Notes: generated from the sequence alone by a model not told the origin. A stretch of DNA of 7,643 nucleotides from CAZVWJ01 sp964631325 (GCA_964631325.1 CAZVWJ010000082.1:1-7643); one strand, 5' to 3'; positions 1 through 6,576 are shown, counted from the first letter of the stretch. Translations and numbers: made by a program.

Positions 1-27
1 TGCCTCGATTGAAGGCTGTCCTTCGGA

Positions 28-66
28 CGGATAATTCACGACAGTTACGCTGTCGCTAATTATCCG
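28..66. repeat. Long imperfect hairpin (inverted repeat)
   Basis: The arms CGGATAATT (28-36) and AATTATCCG (58-66) are perfect reverse complements. They enclose a 2x2 internal mismatch and a second stem, CGACAG (39-44) with CTGTCG (50-55), closing on the 5-base loop TTACG. This gives 15 paired positions. A small hairpin, GTCC-TTC-GGAC at 18-28, directly abuts it on the left. No T-run follows on either strand, so it does not look like a standard intrinsic terminator. It may be the edge of an intergenic repeat or a structured RNA end. Its function is unknown. Confidence 0.6.
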
Positions 67-75
67 GGCTAAATT

Positions 76-111
76 ATCTATTCCTCCCCCGGCCCCGGGG
101 GAGGAATAGAT
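76..111. repeat. Strong GC-rich hairpin
   Basis: TCTATTCCTCCCCC (77-90) is perfectly complementary to GGGGGAGGAATAGA (97-110). A76-T111 extends the stem outward, and G91-C96 and G92-C95 extend it inward, leaving a 2-base loop. That is about 17 bp of near-perfect pairing. The following bases (GGCTCCTCTGG) are not T-rich, and neither is the other side, so a classical rho-independent terminator is not indicated. It could still act as a 3'-end stabilising hairpin for a gene left of the window. With the 28-66 hairpin it forms a cluster of structures about 95 bp long. Confidence 0.65.
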
Positions 112-338
112 GGCTCCTCTGGACTATATTATTCAAGTTTATTTACAGCAGTGGCTCGTATCCTGTTTGAATACAGTCCGATGCGGGGCTAAACGATAGA
201 TAACAATATCACAATAGAATCTCAAAACGTCATTCTGGGCAATAAAATGCAGATAAATCACGCGTAAATGTGGTTTCAGGTGACGGTTCAAGCCCTTGGG
301 ACTTTTTACGTCCCTGGCAATGAGCACCATCCCCCCGG
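112..338. other. Intergenic stretch with no recognisable gene
   Basis: I see no supported coding region, tRNA or mobile-element gene here. A 68-codon open frame on the minus strand (139-345) lacks a ribosome binding site at a sensible distance and resembles no family I know. The only small structure is a 5-bp hairpin, GGGAC (298-302) with GTCCC (310-314), around a T-rich loop. Confidence 0.5.
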
Positions 339-483
339 TTGTCATTCCGGGGCCCCGACCCGGACTCCATAAGGATTTAATGACTGGATTGCCGGGTCAT
401 CCAGCACTCAATTGGGAGCCACCAGGTGAAAATTTGTGACTTTTTCAGCACCCCCCCGATTGAGTGCTGGACGGCAATGACAA
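339..483. repeat. Nested palindromic intergenic element (MITE/REP-like)
   Basis: The outer ends are inverted repeats: TTGTCATT at 339-346 and AATGACAA at 476-483, with the similarity continuing inward as CCG/CGG. The left half contains GACCCGG (357-363) facing CCGGGTC (392-398). It reads like the common pattern of bacterial palindromic repeats with GTCATTCC ends. A second palindrome interrupts the right half: TCCAGCACTCAAT (400-412) pairs with ATTGAGTGCTGGA (459-471), and the stem extends through a T-G wobble to GGG/CCC (414-416 with 455-457). Outside this inner palindrome, ATTGCCG (388-394) pairs with CGGCAAT (472-478). The arrangement suggests one element inserted in another, or one composite cruciform. 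It carries no coding sequence. The mobile origin is inferred; the palindromes are seen directly. Confidence 0.6.
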
Positions 484-539
484 ATTCATTTTGAAGTTCT
501 GGGGGGAGGGAAACTATAGTGGTATTCATTGCTGTTTTA

Positions 540-577
540 TGTTATACTTGGCTGTTGAATTGATTAAGTTCTACAAT
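540..577 (+). promoter_or_regulatory. Candidate promoter region of the chemoreceptor gene
   Basis: Two sigma-70-like options overlap. One is an extended -10, TG-T-TATACT (540-548), with no good -35. The other is TTGGCT (548-553), an 18-bp spacer and TACAAT (572-577), which would start transcription about 15 bases before the ATG. I see no sigma-28 style motility promoter. A good ribosome binding site, GGAGG (588-592), lies 7 bases before the ATG at 600. The choice between the two promoters is not decidable by eye. Confidence 0.35.
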
Positions 578-599
578 CACAAAATCTGGAGGTTTTCTG

Positions 600-3347
600 A
601 TGTTCAGAAAATTGTACAGAAGTTTAACCGGAAGTTATAAATCTAAAATTCTCCTGTTCTGTTTAATAATTGCCGTAGTCCCGACCGCTATAATGAGCTG
701 GATTTCACTTTCTTATTCCTCTGATTACCTGTCTGAGTTAAGTTACTTTAAATTTAACTCGGATGCTCTCCACGTGCGCAAAGAGGTTAGTAACGTCCTC
801 CGGGAAAAATATATTCAACTAAAAACCTGGAGCCGGATGGGAACTATTCGTGATTCACTCGACATGCGCTATGGATGGAGCGGAGTGAGTGATCTGCTGA
901 GCTCCCTGGTAAATTTGAACGGGGGGTACAGGTTTTCTATGCTGCTTAATAAAAAAGGTGAGTGTAAATCAGCAACTGAGAAAAAATTAATTGGAATGAA
1001 ATTTACCGGTCGTGATTGGTTCAAAAAAATTAGAAAATCTCGTAAACAAAATTATGTTAGTAACTGGAGAAAAATTAAAGTACTGGACAAATTATCCGGA
1101 AATAACCGGGGGGTTTTATTAGCGCGTCGAATTGAACAGGCTGACGGCACTGTCCTCGGGTATCTGGTCAACGTATTGGATTGGAACCGGATCCGGAGAG
1201 TATTGAAAAAACTGAAGGAAAAATATGAAGCTGAAGGGTATAAAAGTGGCTACGGGTATATGCTGCAGGTTGGTTCCGGGGCCGAGGGAAAGCAGTTTAG
1301 AATTATTTCTCACCCCACCGCCACGGGTCAAACATTGCGGCAGATTCTCACCGGTTCTGCCTCTCAACGAATTTCCACTGCTCTGGAGAAAATTGCCGGC
1401 GATACCGTGGTTCAAATACAGTATTCTTATAAAGGTCGAAAAAAAACAGTTGCCGCCGTTAAAAACGGTAAAATCATGCAGGGACTCAGTCCCCAATGGT
1501 ATTACCTGGTTGGAGCTAATAATAATGAAATTTATGCTCTGGTCAATTACCTGAAAAAATTGTTGATCTTTATTTTCCTGTTATTAATTGTTGTTGTTGC
1601 GGTTGTTGCTTATTATTTCTCCGGTCAGCTTACCGGTAAATTAACCCGGGTTGCCGCCGGTCTAAAGGGAATCGCTGCCGGACGTCTCTCCCAGGATGAA
1701 ATTAATGTCGAAAATGACGATGAAATCGGTGAATTGGCGGATTCTTACAACACTATGCTGACTAAATTGAATAAACTTTCCGAACAGGCCGATGCTATCG
1801 CCCGGGGAGATTTTTCGGCGGAAGTTCTAGACGAGAAAATCCAGGGTGAACTTGGTGATTCATTTGCCCGGATGATAGATAATTTGAACCTTTTGACCGG
1901 CCAGGCACAGGCGATTGCGGCGGGAGAGTTTTCAGCAGATGTGCTTGAGCGAGAAATAGAGGGGGACCTGGGTGAAGCGTTTTCGACGATGGTTGACAAT
2001 CTCCGGGTTTTTGTGGAGCAGTCGCAGGCAATAGTGGAGGAAGATTTTGCGGCGGAAGTTCTGGAGAAAGAAGTGCAGGGTGAGCTGGGCGAGGCTTTTT
2101 CAACTATGGTTGATAAGTTGTCCCGCCTGGCGATTTTAACCGATCAGGCACAGGCGATTGCGGCGGGAGAGTTTTCAGCAGATGTGCTTGAGCGAGAAAT
2201 AGAGGGGGACCTGGGTGAAGCGTTTTCGACGATGGTTGACAATCTCCGGGTTTTTGTGGAGCAGTCGCAGGCAATAGTGGAGGAAGATTTTGCGGCGGAA
2301 GTTCTGGAGAAAGAAGTGCAGGGTGAGCTGGGCGAGGCTTTTTCAACTATGGTTGATAAGTTGTCCCGCCTGGCAATTTTAACCGACCAGGCGCAGGCAA
2401 TCGCTGATGGTGATTTTACTGCTGACGTCCTTGAGGAAGACGTGGATGGAGAACTGGGCGAAGCGTTTTCCACTATGGTTGAGAAATTAACCAGTTTATT
2501 AAATACAATTCAGGCAACGGCGGATTCAATAATGGAGACTGGGGGCAACATTATTTCGGCCAGCCAGGAGCTAAATCAACTGGCCGAGGAACAGAGTCAG
2601 CAGGTCGAGGAGTCTTCTTCGGCGGTGACGGAGCTGTCCCAGTCGATAGAGGAGGTTTCCGAGCGGGCCGAGCACGGCTATGCGGTTGCCAACGAATCGC
2701 AGTCCCAGGCAAAAAAAGGCGGGGAGGCGGTTGGAGAAGCAATCAATGAGATGGACGCGATCCGCAAACACGTCAACCGCACCGCCCGGGAGGTAGAGGA
2801 ACTGGGGGAAGCCGGGGAAGAGATTGGCGAGATAGTCGGTGTAATCTCGCAGATAGCCGAACAAACGTCATTGTTGGCCCTGAATGCGGCTATTGAGGCG
2901 GCGCGTGCCGGCGAACAGGGGAAAGGATTTGCCGTGGTTGCTGACGAAGTCTCGGAGCTGGCCAATCGCTCGGGCGAGTCGGCTTCGGAGATCGAGGATT
3001 TAATTGCCGATATCCAGGCCCAGACGGAAACGAGCGTGGATGCGATGGAAGAAGGGACGGAGAAGGTGCACGAGGGAGCGGAAGTGGTAGATAAGACGGG
3101 CGAGGTGCTGGAATCGATTGTGGAAACCTCAACCAGTACGCTGGAAGAAATGGAGAACATAGCGGCAGTTATAGATCAACAGGCGTCGGCTGCTGAGGAA
3201 GTGGCCGGAAGCGTTGAGCAGGTTAACCAGGCTTCGGATGAAGTCTCCGGCAGTGCCGATAACCTGGTCGAGCAGGGCCGGCACCTGGATGACGTGGTTG
3301 ACCAGCTTGAAGCTGTGATGGACCAGTTTAAACTTGAAGAAGATTAA
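600..3347 (+). CDS. Methyl-accepting chemotaxis protein with dCache sensor and poly-HAMP-like array
   Basis: A 915-residue transmembrane chemoreceptor. Signal binding outside the cell would control CheA kinase, and hence swimming, through the cytoplasmic hairpin. TM1 is at about residues 14-36 and TM2 at about 319-340. The roughly 280 residues between them look like a dCache sensor; the YGYMLQ...ISHP segment near 218-239 matches the usual membrane-distal/proximal fold signature. A HAMP domain follows at about 341-392. Then come six HAMP-like modules of 38-43 residues (about 394-636), each with a core like GELGEAFSTMV. The signalling domain has the conserved tip IAEQTSLLALNAAIEAARAG at 752-771. 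Glu678 and Glu685 are spaced like methylation sites in E. coli Tsr. There is no CheR-tethering pentapeptide at the C-terminus (ends KLEED). The ATG at 600 is supported by GGAGG 7 bases upstream. The ligand is unknown. The protein is longer than typical receptors (about 550-700 residues) because of the repeat array. Confidence 0.95.
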   Translation: MFRKLYRSLTGSYKSKILLFCLIIAVVPTAIMSWISLSYSSDYLSELSYFKFNSDALHVRKEVSNVLREKYIQLKTWSRMGTIRDSLDMRYGWSGVSDLLSSLVNLNGGYRFSMLLNKKGECKSATEKKLIGMKFTGRDWFKKIRKSRKQNYVSNWRKIKVLDKLSGNNRGVLLARRIEQADGTVLGYLVNVLDWNRIRRVLKKLKEKYEAEGYKSGYGYMLQVGSGAEGKQFRIISHPTATGQTLRQILTGSASQRISTALEKIAGDTVVQIQYSYKGRKKTVAAVKNGKIMQGLSPQWYYLVGANNNEIYALVNYLKKLLIFIFLLLIVVVAVVAYYFSGQLTGKLTRVAAGLKGIAAGRLSQDEINVENDDEIGELADSYNTMLTKLNKLSEQADAIARGDFSAEVLDEKIQGELGDSFARMIDNLNLLTGQAQAIAAGEFSADVLEREIEGDLGEAFSTMVDNLRVFVEQSQAIVEEDFAAEVLEKEVQGELGEAFSTMVDKLSRLAILTDQAQAIAAGEFSADVLEREIEGDLGEAFSTMVDNLRVFVEQSQAIVEEDFAAEVLEKEVQGELGEAFSTMVDKLSRLAILTDQAQAIADGDFTADVLEEDVDGELGEAFSTMVEKLTSLLNTIQATADSIMETGGNIISASQELNQLAEEQSQQVEESSSAVTELSQSIEEVSERAEHGYAVANESQSQAKKGGEAVGEAINEMDAIRKHVNRTAREVEELGEAGEEIGEIVGVISQIAEQTSLLALNAAIEAARAGEQGKGFAVVADEVSELANRSGESASEIEDLIADIQAQTETSVDAMEEGTEKVHEGAEVVDKTGEVLESIVETSTSTLEEMENIAAVIDQQASAAEEVAGSVEQVNQASDEVSGSADNLVEQGRHLDDVVDQLEAVMDQFKLEED
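1902..2387 (+). repeat. Near-identical 243-bp tandem duplication inside the chemoreceptor gene
   Basis: Unit A is 1902-2144 and unit B is 2145-2387. Read base by base, 1902-2131 and 2145-2374 are identical (230 bp). Over the full unit I find only two differences, at 2132/2375 (G/A) and 2144/2387 (T/C). Each unit encodes 81 residues, which is two HAMP-like modules, so the frame is kept. The next module (from about 2388) and the preceding one (from about 1780) share the protein motif but have diverged in DNA. This points to a recent duplication or ongoing gene conversion. Read-assembly artefact or collapse of further copies is possible in such a repeat. Confidence 0.95.
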
Positions 3348-3363
3348 AAATGTGTATTATAAG
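3334..3363 (+). promoter_or_regulatory. Candidate promoter for the maturation protease gene
   Basis: TTGAAG (3334-3339) and TATAAG (3358-3363) are separated by 18 bp and match the sigma-70 boxes at 4/6 and 5/6 positions. The -35 box lies in the last codons of the chemoreceptor gene, and transcription would start near 3370. No terminator hairpin is visible between the two genes, so read-through from the receptor gene is equally possible. Confidence 0.35.
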
Positions 3364-3397
3364 ACATGTTTTCATCCCGGGGGCGGTTTAACTTAGC

Positions 3398-3853
3398 TTG
3401 GATCTTGTGATTCTTGGGTTTGGCAACGATATTCTTTCGGACGACGGGATTGGTTTACGGTTGGCCCGGGACGCCAGTGAGGAGCTGGATGTTCCCTGGG
3501 TCAGGTGTTCTATGTATGGCTTTGACATTCTGACAGAAATAGCCGGTTATTCCCGGGTGGTGATTATTGATTCCCTGGTTGAATCGGAGGCGGAACCGGG
3601 CGAGATTTTTACTTTTGACCTTGATGATTTTAGTGGTTGTCGCCACATTAGTTCGCCCCACACGACTAATTTTGCCTCGGGCATAGAATTTGGTGAAACC
3701 ACCGGCCTGGATTTACCGGATGAGTATTTTATTTACGGTGTCAATGTCTGCGAAACCGTCGAGTTCAGCGAAGAATTATCGCCAGAATTGCAGGAAAAGT
3801 ATCCGCAGATCAAAAAGAAAATAATTACAAAAATTAGCAATCTAGTTAAATGA
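3398..3853 (+). CDS. [NiFe]-hydrogenase maturation protease (HyaD/HybD/HycI family, peptidase M52)
   Basis: A 151-residue cytoplasmic endopeptidase of the family that removes the C-terminal extension of a hydrogenase large subunit once nickel is in place. The N-terminus has the family signature GFGNDILSDDGIG (7-19). The three expected metal-sensing positions appear as Asp16, Asp58 (in VVIIDSL) and His88 (in SSPHTT), matching Glu16, Asp62 and His93 of E. coli HybD. The length is normal. I take TTG at 3398 as the start: an in-frame stop (TAA, 3389-3391) lies just upstream, the signature begins six residues in, and a GGGGGCGG tract (3379-3386) is 11 bases before it. GTG at 3407 is the only alternative near the N-terminus, but its spacing is poor. 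Its substrate is probably the Mvh-type large subunit expected downstream; that link is from gene order only. An AT-rich gap of about 130 bp with its own promoter separates it from hdrA. Confidence 0.88.
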   Translation: MDLVILGFGNDILSDDGIGLRLARDASEELDVPWVRCSMYGFDILTEIAGYSRVVIIDSLVESEAEPGEIFTFDLDDFSGCRHISSPHTTNFASGIEFGETTGLDLPDEYFIYGVNVCETVEFSEELSPELQEKYPQIKKKIITKISNLVK

Positions 3854-3881
3854 AATTTTTATGAAAAATTAAAATAGTCTC

Positions 3882-3909
3882 TTGACAGGCTAAGAATTAT
3901 AAGTAAACT
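3882..3909 (+). promoter_or_regulatory. Candidate sigma-70 promoter of the hdrA-mvhDG cluster
   Basis: A perfect TTGACA (3882-3887) is followed after 16 bp by TAAACT (3904-3909; 4/6). A TATAAG (3898-3903) sits only 10 bp after the -35 box and is too close to pair with it. The region 3854-3975 is strongly AT-rich, as promoters often are. Transcription would begin near 3916 and leave a leader of about 70 bases before hdrA, in which I see no riboswitch or operator. Confidence 0.45.
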
Positions 3910-3971
3910 TTTTTCTTGGCTTTAATATCCATGAAAAATAGAAATTTCTTTCAAACAATAAATTTTTTGTG

Positions 3972-3979
3972 AAAGGTGG
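3972..3979 (+). promoter_or_regulatory. Ribosome binding site that sets the hdrA start
   Basis: AAAGGTGG lies 8 bases before TTG at 3988. An upstream in-frame GTG (3976-3978) falls inside this site, so it cannot be the start if the site is used. Beginning at TTG gives the N-terminus MRIGVFLCQCG, which matches the usual HdrA beginning. Confidence 0.7.
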
Positions 3980-3987
3980 CGGTTTTA

Positions 3988-5919
3988 TTGCGCATTGGAG
4001 TCTTTCTCTGTCAGTGTGGACCGAATATTGAAGAAAACATGGACCTGGATCGGGTGGAGGAAACTATTGCCGGGGAGGCCGACGTTGAGCTTGTCCTCCA
4101 GGAGAATTTTCCCTGTTCACCGGACGGTCAGCAGACGATTAAAGAAAAAATTCAGTCGGAGGATTTGACTCATTGCGTGTTTGCCGCCTGTTCGCATCGT
4201 GATCACGAGGAAACCTTTGAAGAAGTCCTTGAAGAAGCCGGTTTGAATCCTTACCTGATGGAGATGGCTAACGTCCGGGAGCAGATTGCCTGGGTGGTTG
4301 AAGATGAGGAATTAGCCACTGATAAGTCCATCGCCCAGATTCGTGCCGCAATTGCTAAAGTTAAAACCAATGAGCCCCTCGAAGACGAGGAAATAGAAGC
4401 CAATCCCGACGTCGCCATAATCGGGGGCGGGATTGCCGGAATAAAAGCGGCTAAGTTAGCTGCCCGTGACGGCCGCCAGGTTTACCTGATTGATCGTGAG
4501 GCTTCCGTCGGGGGCAAAATGCCCCAGTGGGAAGAATCGTTTCCTTCCATGGATTGTAATCCCTGCTTTCTTGCTCCTGAAATAAAAGATTTGAAGGCGA
4601 CCGACAACATTGAAATTGTTGATTCGGCTGATGTTAAGGATATTGTTGGTTTTTACGGTAACTTTACAATTGAGCTGGAACAAGAAGCTCGCGGTGTCCT
4701 CGGAACCTGCATGCCCTGTGGGGAATGTGAAGACGCCTGCCCGGTGGACGTCGTGGATGATTTTGATTTTGGACTTTCTCAGCGCAGTGCAATCTATGCT
4801 CCCTTTCCCGGCAGTCTGCCCGAAGAAGCAAAAATTGACTGGGAAAATTGTCTCCGCAGTCAGGGGGAAGATTGTACCGCCTGTGAGGAAGCCTGCCCGA
4901 TGAGCGCGATTGATTATTCCCAAGAAGATCAGGCCCGGGAAATAAATGCCGGCGCCGTAGTCCTGGCCACCGGTTTTGAGCCGGATTCCCTGGAAGATAA
5001 ACCTAACTACTCCACGGAGCTTGATAATGTTCTTACCTCGGCCCAGTTTGAGCGGTTAGTCTCTTCTACCGGACCCACCGAAGCTCATCTCCAGAAAGTT
5101 GACGGAGAACCACCGGAAAGTATCACTATTGTTCACTGTGCCGGTCGGGAAGGAACCTGTTCTCGAGTCTGTTGTGCGGCCAGCTTGAAATACGCCAAGT
5201 ATATCTCGATGGAATATCCCGAGATCGAGGTAAATATCGTTCACTATGACCTCTGTCTGGCCGGGGAAGGTTACCAGGGACTCTATGAGGATGTCCGGGC
5301 GGCTGAAAATGTAACTTTTCACCGGATGTCCGACTACCGGGATGTCCGGGTCAGTGCGGGGGAAAACGAAGAAAGAATAGTTTCATTTAAGGACTCTGCC
5401 GGTTCGCCAGCCGAAGTTAGTTCGGAGATGGTGGTCCATTCGGTTGGTATGCAGCCTGCTTCAGGAGTTGATGAGCTGGTCGAGATGCTTTCCCTGGAGA
5501 CTAACGAAGAAGGCTATATTGAAAAGGATCATACCCGGATGGCTCCCAACATGGCCGGGGTTGAAGGAATTTACGTTGCTGGCTGTTGCGGTGGTCCCAA
5601 GGATGAACAGGAAACCGTGATGAACGCCGAGGGAGTTGCCGGAGCAATCACTTCTAAGTTAAAAGAAGGCGAAAAAATCCCCGTGGAGACAATGACCGCT
5701 TACGTTGACGAGGACCTCTGTTCGGCCTGTCGCCGTTGTATCAGCGTCTGTCCCTACAAAGCAATTTCTTATGACGAAGAGGACGACGTCGCCGAGGTCA
5801 ACGAGGTGCTCTGCGAGGGCTGTGGCACCTGCGTCGCCGCCTGTCCCAGTGGTGCAATGAAAAACCACCACTTTGAAACCGGTGCCTTAGAAAAACAACT
5901 CAAAGCACTGTTTAAGTAA
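3988..5919 (+). CDS. hdrA: CoB-CoM heterodisulfide reductase-type iron-sulfur flavoprotein subunit A (HdrA)
   Basis: A 643-residue cytoplasmic FAD and iron-sulfur protein. In methanogens HdrA is the electron-bifurcating core of HdrABC-MvhADG, splitting pairs of electrons from H2 between ferredoxin and a high-potential acceptor. Numbering is from the TTG at 3988. The N-terminal domain has Cys8 and Cys10 in FLCQCG, plus Cys43 and Cys68. The FAD-binding GxGxxG is at 146-151, followed by EASVGGKMP and a CNPC motif (Cys190, Cys193). An inserted ferredoxin domain has Cys241/244/247/251 and Cys288/296/299/303. Next come CSRVCC (391-396) and the AGCCGGPKDEQETV segment near 531-544. The C-terminal ferredoxin domain has Cys578/581/584/588 and Cys609/612/615/619. 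The length is close to methanogen HdrA (about 650). MvhD is not fused to it. HdrB and HdrC are absent from the window, so its high-potential partner is unknown; in bacteria it could be a different oxidoreductase. The protein is markedly acidic. Confidence 0.93.
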   Translation: MRIGVFLCQCGPNIEENMDLDRVEETIAGEADVELVLQENFPCSPDGQQTIKEKIQSEDLTHCVFAACSHRDHEETFEEVLEEAGLNPYLMEMANVREQIAWVVEDEELATDKSIAQIRAAIAKVKTNEPLEDEEIEANPDVAIIGGGIAGIKAAKLAARDGRQVYLIDREASVGGKMPQWEESFPSMDCNPCFLAPEIKDLKATDNIEIVDSADVKDIVGFYGNFTIELEQEARGVLGTCMPCGECEDACPVDVVDDFDFGLSQRSAIYAPFPGSLPEEAKIDWENCLRSQGEDCTACEEACPMSAIDYSQEDQAREINAGAVVLATGFEPDSLEDKPNYSTELDNVLTSAQFERLVSSTGPTEAHLQKVDGEPPESITIVHCAGREGTCSRVCCAASLKYAKYISMEYPEIEVNIVHYDLCLAGEGYQGLYEDVRAAENVTFHRMSDYRDVRVSAGENEERIVSFKDSAGSPAEVSSEMVVHSVGMQPASGVDELVEMLSLETNEEGYIEKDHTRMAPNMAGVEGIYVAGCCGGPKDEQETVMNAEGVAGAITSKLKEGEKIPVETMTAYVDEDLCSACRRCISVCPYKAISYDEEDDVAEVNEVLCEGCGTCVAACPSGAMKNHHFETGALEKQLKALFK

Positions 5920-5924
5920 AAATG

Positions 5925-6097
5925 TAGTCCACGAATCTGCACTAATCTACACGAATAAAAAAACGAAAAACACAAATAGGTGTGAAAACGGATTTACAAA
6001 ACCATCCAGGTAACAGGTTTCACCTTAGACACCTTTTTAGAGCAGACTCAGTTATAAAAGAATTCAGATTAGTGAAGATTCGTGTAGATTAGTGGAT
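5925..6097. repeat. Inverted-repeat element built from 10-bp direct repeats, between hdrA and mvhD
   Basis: The left arm has three units: CACGAATCTG (5930-5939), CACTAATCTA (5940-5949) and CACGAATAAA (5950-5959). The right arm has three in the opposite orientation: AGATTAGTGA (6066-6075), AGATTCGTGT (6076-6085) and AGATTAGTGG (6086-6095). The longest perfect pairing is 17 bp (5940-5956 with 6078-6094). The termini TAGTCCAC and GTGGATA are roughly inverted. About 105 bases lie between the arms. They contain a possible smaller fold, AGGTGT (5978-5983) with ACACCT (6029-6034), enclosing GGAT/ATCC and AGGT/ACCT helices, and an isolated TATAAA (6053-6058) without a -35. No coding sequence is seen. 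The element lies inside the putative operon, so its transcript would carry the fold. Confidence 0.75.
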
Positions 6098-6132
6098 AGA
6101 AGTTGATTTTTACAGGAAAGAAGTGATTATCC

Positions 6133-6576
6133 ATGAGCAACGAGTTTGAGCCGAAGATAGCGGCATTTTTATGTAACTGGTGTAGTTACGGGGGGGCTGA
6201 CCAGGCCGGGGCGGATAAACGGGAAATACCGGCTAACGTGCGGATTGTCCGGGTGATGTGCACCGGTCGGGTTGACCCGCAGTTTATCCTGGAAGCGTTG
6301 GAAGAAGGAGCTGACGGGGTGATGGTCCTGGGTTGTCATCCCGGGGACTGTCACTACAAAAAGGGGAATTACAACGCCCAGCGGCGCTACTTGCTTTTGA
6401 AAAAGTTAATGGACCAGTTTGGTGTGCATGAGGACCGGATTTGCCTGGACTGGGTTTCTGCTTCTGAAGGCGAAAAATTTGAGCGAGTAACTAACGAAAT
6501 GGTGGAAAGAGTAAAAAAGTTGGGACCATTCCCTCGTAAAAACAAAGAATTAGAAAAACTCAATTCCGTACAGTAA
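6133..6576 (+). CDS. mvhD: MvhD-type hydrogenase iron-sulfur subunit (methyl-viologen-reducing hydrogenase delta subunit)
   Basis: A 147-residue cytoplasmic [2Fe-2S] protein that passes electrons from the hydrogenase small subunit to HdrA. It carries the full family pattern: CNWCSYGGADQAG (14-26), RVMCTGRVDP (40-49), GCHPGDCHYKKGN (67-79) and the SASEGEKF segment (109-116). Cysteines at 14, 17, 43, 68 and 73 are those usually conserved; Cys104 is extra. The length is typical of stand-alone MvhD. The ATG at 6133 is preceded by AGGAAAG (6114-6120) at a rather long 12-base spacing; the nearby GTG at 6123 is out of frame. It sits 13 bases before mvhG, whose ribosome binding site overlaps its stop codon, so the two are probably translated together. 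A 213-bp gap filled by a repeat element separates it from hdrA. Confidence 0.93.
   Translation: MSNEFEPKIAAFLCNWCSYGGADQAGADKREIPANVRIVRVMCTGRVDPQFILEALEEGADGVMVLGCHPGDCHYKKGNYNAQRRYLLLKKLMDQFGVHEDRICLDWVSASEGEKFERVTNEMVERVKKLGPFPRKNKELEKLNSVQ

Noticed and set aside
1..59. 3' end of a gene entering from the left in frame 2 or 3
   Set aside because: The open stretches are only 11 and 18 codons and show no recognisable protein motif; the region is dominated by hairpin sequence.
139..345. 68-codon open frame on the minus strand in the upstream intergenic region
   Set aside because: It has no credible ribosome binding site, resembles no family, and its start lies in the palindromic element.
1795..2473. 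Long minus-strand open frames opposite the chemoreceptor repeats, two of them nearly identical
   Set aside because: They are antisense shadows of the tandem-duplicated coding sequence, with low-complexity Pro/Ser-rich translations and no start signals.
3854..3870. AATTTTT-ATG-AAAAATT hairpin as a terminator after the maturation protease gene
   Set aside because: The stem is 7 bp of A-T pairs only with a 3-base loop and no GC content, so it is too weak to support as a terminator.
3976..3987. GTG at 3976 as the hdrA start
   Set aside because: It lies inside the ribosome binding site for the TTG at 3988 and would add MAVL before the family-typical MRIGVFLCQCG N-terminus.
5978..6038. Riboswitch between hdrA and mvhD
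   Set aside because: The helices are short and I could not match the conserved bases of the riboswitch classes I compared by eye (c-di-GMP-I, cobalamin, SAM, purine, preQ1-II).
5925..6097. CRISPR-like array in the hdrA-mvhD gap
   Set aside because: The 10-bp units are contiguous with no spacers and occur in both orientations; this is an inverted-repeat element.
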